Below the pieces are notes generated by a model. It worked only from the letters and a program-made list of their open reading frames with translations, was not told the origin of the DNA and searched no databases. DNA of 64,000 nucleotides from an uncultured Clostridium sp. (GTDB lineage: Bacteria > Bacillota > Clostridia > TANB77 > CAG-508). Position numbers and translations under genes: made by a program. The stretch covers positions 18,120-82,119 of the forward strand of contig USCB01000003.1 of the NCBI GenBank assembly GCA_900553125.1. Reading direction: 5' to 3'. Shown here piece after piece: positions 56,927 through 64,000 of this stretch (positions are counted from its first letter, which is position 1; every line of letters begins with the position of its first letter).

Positions 56927-58021
56927 TTAAATTGCTTTTTTCATAAATTTCTTTTTAATATTTGCAAATATTAAAATAAGAAATGGGAGTAGTATTCCTA
57001 TAATTAATAATAAAGATTTTGAAATAGTTGTTTCCAAAAATAAAATAGTTGAGTTAAGTTTGTAACACATAGTTATTCCAAAAATACTTAATAAATAAGC
57101 AAAAATTATAGGTTTCTCATTAGATATATTTGTAATATTTTTAAAAATATCTATAACAATATAGGCATTTATGCTAAAAATAGGAATAAATCCTAAAACA
57201 CAAAATAGTAAAAACATAGAATCTAGTCTTTGGAAAAAAGTACCAAATTCGATAGATCTTACAGAAATATACAAAGGAAAAAATTCGCTATTACTGAATT
57301 TTTCTCCAAACAAAAATAAAATATTACCACAGCTAAATAACAAAAAGCATGAGGATAAAATAATTGCAATCAGACAAATTTTTCTAAAATTCTCTGGATG
57401 TTTAAGTTTCTGAGGGACAAATAATAAATAGGAAAGTCCATAAAAAGCATAAATATTACTTAATCCACTTAAAAAAGTTGAAGTTATTCCATTACCCAAA
57501 ATTGGAAAAATATTTGTAAAATCAAAATTTTTACCATTACCAACAAATATAAGGACAACACTTGCAAGCATTAAAGGCAGTACTAAAACAGCAGTTTTAA
57601 ATATACAATTATTTCCTAAAAAGATAACAATACCTGTTGCAATACAAAATAATAAAGAAATGAAAATTATATTAGTCATAGGGGAATAGATAGTTTGCAA
57701 ACAGTCGCAAATCTTTTTTAAAAACAAAGAAGCTCTAAAAGTAAAATAAACAATAAAAATTATTCCTACGGAAAACTTTAAGATTTTTCCTCCTAGAAAA
57801 TCGGAAATATCTAAAAGGCTTTTTCCAGAAAAATTTTTAGCAAATAAACTCAAAATTAGAACTACTACAATTGCAAGCAAACTTACAATAAAAGATGTTA
57901 TAAGACTTGCAGAAGAACAAGTACGAATTATTTCTTGGCTAGTAGATAATACCATTCCGTTAATAGATATTAAAGTTAAAAATGCAATAGCTTCAATGTT
58001 TTCTAATTTCGAATTATCCAT
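56927..58021 (-). CDS. gerAB: Germinant receptor B subunit (permease-like)
   Basis: 364 residues, about ten hydrophobic helices, GerAB/amino-acid-permease-like. It likely binds the germinant. The gene lies 30 bp after gerA and 25 bp before gerC, in one operon. Confidence 0.9.
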   Translation of the reverse strand: MDNSKLENIEAIAFLTLISINGMVLSTSQEIIRTCSSASLITSFIVSLLAIVVVLILSLFAKNFSGKSLLDISDFLGGKILKFSVGIIFIVYFTFRASLFLKKICDCLQTIYSPMTNIIFISLLFCIATGIVIFLGNNCIFKTAVLVLPLMLASVVLIFVGNGKNFDFTNIFPILGNGITSTFLSGLSNIYAFYGLSYLLFVPQKLKHPENFRKICLIAIILSSCFLLFSCGNILFLFGEKFSNSEFFPLYISVRSIEFGTFFQRLDSMFLLFCVLGFIPIFSINAYIVIDIFKNITNISNEKPIIFAYLLSIFGITMCYKLNSTILFLETTISKSLLLIIGILLPFLILIFANIKKKFMKKAI

Positions 58022-58051
58022 AAAAACTAAATCCTTTCATAAAATAAAATC

Positions 58052-59719
58052 CTAATTATTATATTTCCATTTCTTACTAATTTTAGGCTGAGCCTCTTTT
58101 TTCTTTGGTAAAATATAACTTGCACGTTGTTCTTGTTTCCAAGTAGGTTTTATAAAATAACTATTAGGTCCTAAACTTAAATAAGGTGTAAAAGGAGAGG
58201 TAAAATCAACTCCAAAAGATTTCATACTGCAAAGCATAGATATATATACAAACAAACCTAATCCAATGCCTAAAAATCCAGCTATATATCCTAAAATAAT
58301 AAACAAAAATCTGTAAATTCTTAAATGAAAGGCAAAGGAAAAATCTGGTATTGCAAATGAACTTAATCCTGCTATTGCAACAACAATAATTAGAATTGGA
58401 CTTACAATATGAGCAGAAACTGCAGCATCTCCCAAAATTAAAGCACCAACAATTCCTAAAGTTGAACCAACAGGACCAGGAACTCTTAGGCTAGATTCAC
58501 GTATAAGCTCAAAAGAAAGTTCCATAAGTAATAATTCAAAAATAATTGGAAAGGGTACATTTTCTCTAGTAGCTAAAATGGAAAACAGTAATTCGGTTGG
58601 AAACAATTCCTGATGAAAAGAGGTTATTGCTATAAAAATTCCAGGAGAGAGTAATGTTATAAAATATGCAATACATCTTAACAATTTTAGAAAATTAGCA
58701 AAAGAAACTTTTAAATTGGTATCTTCTGGAGATGACAAAAAATCTATTAAAACAGCAGGAGCAGTAATTGAATAAGGAGTACCATTTAGCAAAATTACAA
58801 CTCTTCCTTGCATTAAAAATTGTGCACATTTATCTGGTCTTTCTGATGATATCAAACTTGGAATTCCACTATAATCAGTATCTTCAATTAACTGTTCAAG
58901 TTGTCCTGAAGAAAAGATACTATCTAATTCTAAATTATTAAGTCTATATTTTACTTCATTTACAAGCTTAGGATTTGCAATATTATTCATATAACATACC
59001 GCAACTTTAGTTTGAGAAATTTTGCCAATATCTATGTTTTCTATTATTAAATTTTCGTTATTAATAATTCTTCTTAAAAGAGAAGTATTGGTTCTAAGAT
59101 TTTCTACAAATGCCTCTTGAGAACCTTTTATAATAACTTCATTATTTGGGGACTGCACACTTCTTTGTTTAAATCCTTTTACATCAATATCAAAAGCTGT
59201 ACTTATTGTATCCACAAAAAGAATGCAATTTCCAGAATTCACACCACTAAAAGCATCTTTAAATTGAGTTATTTTTTTTAGATTATTTTGAGGCATTAGA
59301 TGTGAATATATATAATTTTCAAGATTAAAATTTTTCACTTTTTTTACAGATATATTATCTTTAGGGTTTGAAGATATTACTTCTTGTTTTAAATTACCAT
59401 CAAAGGTATTACTATCATTTCTTAGCATTAATGGATCTAAAACAAATCTGTTTATTAAGTCAGAATCTACCATTCCATCTATATATAGCAAAAAAGCTTT
59501 GTAATTTTTATTTTTTGCAGTTAGCGAAAATTCGCGGAGCATTATATCGCTATTTATTTTTATATTATATTGTAAATTTATATATTTTAAATTTAAAGAT
59601 ATATTATTTGTTATATCTTTATTTTGGTCTTTTGGTTTTATATCTGTTTGAATATATGGGGTTAATGTGAAATTATAGTTTTTGGGTGGGGTATATTTAA
59701 AAATTTGTTTAATATTCAT
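58052..59719 (-). CDS. gerAA: Germinant receptor A subunit
   Basis: 555 residues. The soluble N-terminal domain contains SVQSPNNEVIIKGSQEAF; four or five C-terminal helices include LRVPGPVGSTLGIVGALILG. The ATG 16 codons further upstream is less likely, since AAAGGAG lies just before MNIKQIF at 59719. First gene of the gerA-gerB-gerC-small-protein operon. The complex triggers spore germination. Confidence 0.92.
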   Translation of the reverse strand: MNIKQIFKYTPPKNYNFTLTPYIQTDIKPKDQNKDITNNISLNLKYINLQYNIKINSDIMLREFSLTAKNKNYKAFLLYIDGMVDSDLINRFVLDPLMLRNDSNTFDGNLKQEVISSNPKDNISVKKVKNFNLENYIYSHLMPQNNLKKITQFKDAFSGVNSGNCILFVDTISTAFDIDVKGFKQRSVQSPNNEVIIKGSQEAFVENLRTNTSLLRRIINNENLIIENIDIGKISQTKVAVCYMNNIANPKLVNEVKYRLNNLELDSIFSSGQLEQLIEDTDYSGIPSLISSERPDKCAQFLMQGRVVILLNGTPYSITAPAVLIDFLSSPEDTNLKVSFANFLKLLRCIAYFITLLSPGIFIAITSFHQELFPTELLFSILATRENVPFPIIFELLLMELSFELIRESSLRVPGPVGSTLGIVGALILGDAAVSAHIVSPILIIVVAIAGLSSFAIPDFSFAFHLRIYRFLFIILGYIAGFLGIGLGLFVYISMLCSMKSFGVDFTSPFTPYLSLGPNSYFIKPTWKQEQRASYILPKKKEAQPKISKKWKYNN

Positions 59720-59884
59720 AAATTTCTCCTTTTTTATAGTATTGGCAGAAAAATGAAATTTATGCAAATATAAAAAAATTATTAATAGTCATAAAAATAT
59801 GAGCCATAAATTAAAAAATCTTGCAAATTAGCCAATTTTAATGTATAATAAAAAAGATTTTTTAAGAGAAAGAAGGAAAAATAA

Positions 59885-61636
59885 ATGAAAGCAATAGAAA
59901 TAAGAAACAAATATTTAAACTTTTTTAAAGCTCACGGACACACTGTAATACCATCAGCATCATTAATACCAGAAAATGATCCATCAGTATTATTTACAAC
60001 AGCAGGAATGCAACCACTTGTCCCATATTTACTTGGAGAACCACATCCAGCAGGAACAAGACTAACAGATTACCAAAAATGTGTAAGAACAAACGACATA
60101 GACGAAGTAGGAGACAATCGTCACTTAACATACTTTGAAATGCTAGGAAACTGGTCACTTGGAGACTATTTTAAAGAAGAATCAATAAAAATGAGTTTCG
60201 ATTTCCTAACAAAAGAATTAGGAATACCAGTAGAAAAGTTATCTGTAACAGTATTCAAAGGAGATGAAGATTGCCCAAAAGATGAAGTGGCTGCAAAATG
60301 CTGGAAAGATGCAGGAATACTAGATGGACATATCTACTATTATGGTAAAGACGACAACTGGTGGATAGCAGGAGAAACAGGACCTTGTGGACCAGATACA
60401 GAAATGTTTTATGATACAGGGAAACCAGCATGTTCACCTGATTGTCAACCAAGTTGCGACTGCGGAAAATACGTAGAAATCTGGAATAATGTATTTATGG
60501 AATACTTTAAAGATGAAAAAGGATATTCAAAACTAAAACAACACAATGTCGATACTGGACTTGGACTAGAAAGAATGACAATGTTATTACAAGGAAAAGA
60601 AACACCTTTTGATACAGAAATATTTAAACCAATAATGGACAAACTTGTAGAACTTGAAAAGGTAGATATAATAGAAAGTAGAAGAATAATAGCAGAACAC
60701 TTACGTTCAAGTATGATGATAATATCAGATGGAGGAAGACCATCAAACTTAGATAGAGGATATGTACTTCGTCGTTTAATAAGAAGAATGATAAGACATC
60801 TGAACAAACTTCAAATAAATCTTGAGGAATTAGGAATATTAATAGAATTAAATGTGGAAAACCTAAAAGAAATGTATCCAGATTTAGAAAAAAATAAAGA
60901 CCTAATAAAAACAGTCATAATAGAAGAAAAAGACAAATTTGTAAAAACATTAGCAAATGGGGAAAAAGAATTTAACAAAGAAGTTGCAAAATTAAAAGCA
61001 CAAGGAAAAGATATGATTGATGGAAAAATGGTATTTAGATTATATGATACTTATGGATTTCCACCAGAAGTAACAAAAGAATTAGCTGAAGAATCAGAAA
61101 TGAAAATATCAATGGAAGAATTTGATGAATTATTCAAAGAACATCAAGAAAAATCAAGAGCAGGAGCAACACAAAAATTTAAAGGTGGTTTAGCATCAAC
61201 TGGAGTTATAGAAACAAAATACCATACAGCAACACACCTTCTAAATGCAGCATTAAAGCAAGTTCTAGGCTCACACGTACATCAAAGAGGAAGTAACATA
61301 ACAGAAGAAAGAATGAGATTTGACTTTTCACATCCAAGCAAAATGACACCAGAGGAAAGACAGCAAACAGAAGATTTAGTAAATAAATGGATAAAAGATG
61401 CAATTCCAGTTGAAAGACTAGAAATGAAAAAAGACGAAGCAATAGCTATGGGAGCGGAAGCAATGTTTGCAGATAAATATGGAGATGTGGTAACTGTCTA
61501 TAAAATTGGTGATGTATCAATAGAATTATGTGGAGGACCTCATGTGTCTAATACAAGTGAATTAGGTCATTTTAGGATTAAAAAAGAAGAGGCAAGTTCT
61601 TCTGGAGTTAGAAGAATTAAGGCAATATTAGAATAA
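59885..61636 (+). CDS. alaS: Alanyl-tRNA synthetase, short form
   Basis: 583 residues instead of about 870. The catalytic core is intact (FTTAGMQPLVPYLLG, RHLTYFEMLGNWSLGDYF, GLGLERMTMLLQG). The editing-site motifs HTATH (about 446-450) and CGGPH (about 549-553) remain. The beta-barrel before HTATH and the whole C-terminal C-Ala/DHHA1 part are absent. The gene ends cleanly, so this is a compact natural form, not a broken gene. AAGAAGGAAAAATAA precedes ATG. Confidence 0.93.
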   Translation: MKAIEIRNKYLNFFKAHGHTVIPSASLIPENDPSVLFTTAGMQPLVPYLLGEPHPAGTRLTDYQKCVRTNDIDEVGDNRHLTYFEMLGNWSLGDYFKEESIKMSFDFLTKELGIPVEKLSVTVFKGDEDCPKDEVAAKCWKDAGILDGHIYYYGKDDNWWIAGETGPCGPDTEMFYDTGKPACSPDCQPSCDCGKYVEIWNNVFMEYFKDEKGYSKLKQHNVDTGLGLERMTMLLQGKETPFDTEIFKPIMDKLVELEKVDIIESRRIIAEHLRSSMMIISDGGRPSNLDRGYVLRRLIRRMIRHLNKLQINLEELGILIELNVENLKEMYPDLEKNKDLIKTVIIEEKDKFVKTLANGEKEFNKEVAKLKAQGKDMIDGKMVFRLYDTYGFPPEVTKELAEESEMKISMEEFDELFKEHQEKSRAGATQKFKGGLASTGVIETKYHTATHLLNAALKQVLGSHVHQRGSNITEERMRFDFSHPSKMTPEERQQTEDLVNKWIKDAIPVERLEMKKDEAIAMGAEAMFADKYGDVVTVYKIGDVSIELCGGPHVSNTSELGHFRIKKEEASSSGVRRIKAILE

Positions 61637-61665
61637 ATAATGGTTAATAATTAAAAAGTATATAA

Positions 61666-61717
61666 AATCCTCCTTTTGGAAATAATAACAAAAGAAATTA
61701 TTTTCAGAAGGAGGATT
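61666..61717 (+). promoter_or_regulatory. Hairpin that hides the sigG ribosome binding site
   Basis: Two 21-nt arms, 61666-61686 and 61697-61717, are fully paired (two G-U) around a 10-nt loop. The 3' arm contains AGAAGGAGGATT, the sigG Shine-Dalgarno. It can double as the alaS terminator. It should block sigG translation from read-through RNA. Confidence 0.8.
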
Positions 61718-61721
61718 AAAA

Positions 61722-62496
61722 GTGATTAATAAGGTAGAAATTAGTGGAGTAAATACCTCTAAATTACCTGTATTAACATCTAAAGAAAAAGAAGAATTAA
61801 TAAAAAGAATAAAAGACGGAGATGAAGATGCAAGGAAAATCTTTATAAATGGAAATCTAAGATTAGTTTTATCAGTTATACAAAGATTTAGAGGAAGAGG
61901 TGAATCAGCTGATGATTTATTTCAAGTTGGATGTGTAGGATTAATAAAAGCAATAGACAATTTTGACATAACCCAAGGGGTACAATTTTCCACTTACGCT
62001 GTACCGATGATAATCCGGCGAAGTTAAAAGATACCTAAGAGATAATAATAGCATAAGGGTAAGTAGGTCAACAAGAGATTTAGCCTACAAAGTTATTCAA
62101 TATAAAGAAAAATACAATAAAGAACATTCAAAAGAGCCAACAATTGAAGAAATTGCTAAAGAATTAGATGTAAAAAAAGAAGATATAGCATTTAGCCTAG
62201 ATGCTATTCAAGACCCGGTATCACTACAGGAACCTGTATATAACGATGGAACTGAAAATCTCTATATAATGGATCAAGTAAGTGACAAAAAAAATACAGA
62301 TGAAATGTGGACAGAGAATCTAACAATTTTACAAGCAATGAAGAAATTAAATGACAAAGAAAAAGACATTATAATAAGAAGATTTTTTGATGGAAGAACA
62401 CAGATGGAAGTCGCAGATGAAATTGGAATATCGCAGGCACAGGTATCAAGACTAGAGAAAAGTGCAATAAATCATATAAAAAGATTATATAATTAA
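61722..62496 (+). CDS. sigG: Sporulation sigma-G with one CGGC site
   Basis: About 257 residues. KVEISGVNTSKLPVL, GNLRLVLSVIQRF, DLFQVGCVGLIKAIDNFD and ISQAQVSRLEKSA are diagnostic of sigma-G, the late forespore sigma factor. In triplets the gene ends at TAA after PMIIRRS. Reading CGGC (62016-62019) as Gly gives PMIIGEVKRYLRDNNSIRVS, matching the highly conserved family sequence, and the frame runs on to 62496. GTG start, AGAAGGAGG upstream inside a strong hairpin. ymxH follows, a common pair. Confidence 0.93.
62016..62019 (+). other. In-frame CGGC quadruplet in sigG
   Basis: Restores the invariant PMIIGE motif of sigma-G. Confidence 0.85.
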
Positions 62497-62545
62497 TGTA
62501 ACATTTTTTATCCTTCAGAATATAATATTTTGGAGGAGTACATAT

Positions 62546-62783
62546 ATGCAAAATAATGGAATGGATTTTAGAAGAAAAGAAGTTATAAATATAACAGATG
62601 GAAAAAGACTTCGGATATGTGCAAGATGTATGTGCGGATTTAGAAACTGGAAAGATAACTTCTATAATAGTACCTGGTGGAACAAACAAAATATTAAACT
62701 TTTTTTCATCCAATAATGATATTATAATAGAATGGAAAAAAATAAAATGTATAGGCGAAGATTTGATTTTGGTTGAAATATAA
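62546..62783 (+). CDS. ymxH: YlmC/YmxH family protein with one CGGA site
   Basis: About 78 residues, PRC-barrel. ATG 62546 follows TTTGGAGGAG. In triplets the frame derails after GKRL. Reading CGGA (62612-62615) as Gly gives GKRLGYVQDVCADLETGKIT, the family consensus, and the frame ends at 62783. Short sporulation-associated protein of unknown biochemistry, commonly next to sigG. Confidence 0.9.
62612..62615 (+). other. In-frame CGGA quadruplet in ymxH
   Basis: Restores RLGYVQDV, the start of the conserved PRC-barrel core. Confidence 0.85.
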
Positions 62784-62845
62784 ATAGTTACAGAGCTGGA
62801 AGAAAATTACAGTGAAAAAATAATAAAAAAAGTTTAAAAAAAGTG

Positions 62846-62874
62846 TTGACAAATGTCGAATAAGATGGTAATAT
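62846..62874 (+). promoter_or_regulatory. rRNA promoter P1
   Basis: TTGACA, 17 bp, TAATAT. Confidence 0.75.
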
Positions 62875-63042
62875 ATGAACGTACCACGCAGGAGGACATA
62901 ATAAGTTAAAATAAAGATAAAACTTATGTTAGTAATAAGAGATACAACTTGAATATTTGAACTAAAAATTACTAATTTTTTTATGTCCAAATAACGAAGA
63001 AAATCAAGCAAAAAAATAAATTAAAAAATTTTTAAAAAATGC

Positions 63043-63071
63043 TTGACAAACAAAAAACAGCGTAGTATAAT
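63043..63071 (+). promoter_or_regulatory. rRNA promoter P2
   Basis: TTGACA, 17 bp, TATAAT. Confidence 0.85.
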
Positions 63072-63295
63072 AGCAAATGTCCTCGAGAGAGGAACACAAC
63101 AAAGTACATTGAAAAGTAAACAATAAAATCCTTTAGAGAAGAAACCAAAACGGTTATTTTATATACCTAAATATAAAGTACCAAAAAGTAAATTCTTTTA
63201 AAGAAAAGCGAAAAAGCTTTTATTAAAAGTCAAAGATTAAATATCTTAAATTTGATTATATAATAGCAATGAAAATTGCAAAAATATAAAACCAA

Positions 63296-64000
<705 letters not shown>

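Larger units (their letters stand above)
62784..63295 (+). promoter_or_regulatory. rRNA operon promoter and leader region
   Basis: No gene. Two consensus promoters and a long leader before 16S rRNA, including a CCTC-GAGA-GAGG hairpin near 63080. Confidence 0.7.

Noticed and set aside
61722..62496. sigG as a plain pseudogene
   Set aside because: Everything after the CGGC site is fully conserved sigma-G sequence with no further lesion, and ymxH shows the same kind of site.
8328..62615. Simple sequencing insertions at all CGG sites
   Set aside because: Possible in principle, but errors should not be limited to in-frame C before a glycine GGN while the many out-of-frame CGG strings in native genes are unaffected. 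Raw reads would settle it.

Overview
The window comes from a very AT-rich, spore-forming, anaerobic member of the Clostridia. The signs are Firmicutes-style ribosome binding sites, sporulation and germination genes (sigG, spoIIID, yabG, cwlD, a gerA/gerB/gerC set), pyruvate formate-lyase with its activase, and a clostridial-looking 16S rRNA at the right edge. Stop codons are almost all TAA or TAG, and arginine is mostly AGA.

Layout. 1-8.4 kb: surface and envelope genes (a repeat-domain wall protein, an Ig-like membrane protein, a GGDEF protein, an acidic coiled-coil protein and a DUF2207 protein). 8.7-16.5 kb: rplM-rpsI, a SpoVB-like flippase, HU, cwlD, dprA, an unusual tRNA-Gly and coiled-coil proteins. 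16.6-24.5 kb: SNF2 helicase, hpf, an M23 peptidase, a thymidylate kinase-like protein, then a long structured RNA with a membrane partner that I read as OLE RNA plus OapA. 24.7-35.6 kb: topA, an 8-oxoguanine glycosylase, a TPR gene, a soluble ABC ATPase and smc. 35.9-44.3 kb: tRNA-Leu, tRNA-fMet, a dead REP-type transposase, dnaG-rpoD, mscS and a two-component system. 44.3-49.1 kb: a duplicated regulator/pilin-like module and a small unknown operon. 49.1-52.2 kb: pflA/pflB. 53-60 kb: spoIIID, yabG, veg and the germinant receptor operon. 59.9-64 kb: a short alaS, sigG, ymxH and the start of an rRNA operon.

The main discovery candidate is a decoding anomaly. Six native genes (DUF2207 protein, ogg, a pilin-like protein, yabG, sigG, ymxH) contain nine in-frame CGG triplets. 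At each one the reading frame moves +1. Reading the four bases CGGN as one glycine restores family-like sequence strongly in five genes (eight sites) and plausibly in yabG. By eye I found no in-frame CGG elsewhere in the other native genes, roughly 17,000 codons. The tRNA-Gly at 14926-14999 has the anticodon loop CUUCCGAC, whose UCCG is the exact complement of CGGA. I infer natural quadruplet decoding of CGGN as glycine, with CGG lost as an arginine codon. The counter-evidence is four small, GC-richer, foreign-looking genes that use CGG as ordinary arginine; quadruplet decoding would break them.

Other notable structure: five copies of a palindromic repeat near a RAYT transposase relic, a 21-bp hairpin that buries the sigG ribosome binding site, and two genes that appear to start at ATA.
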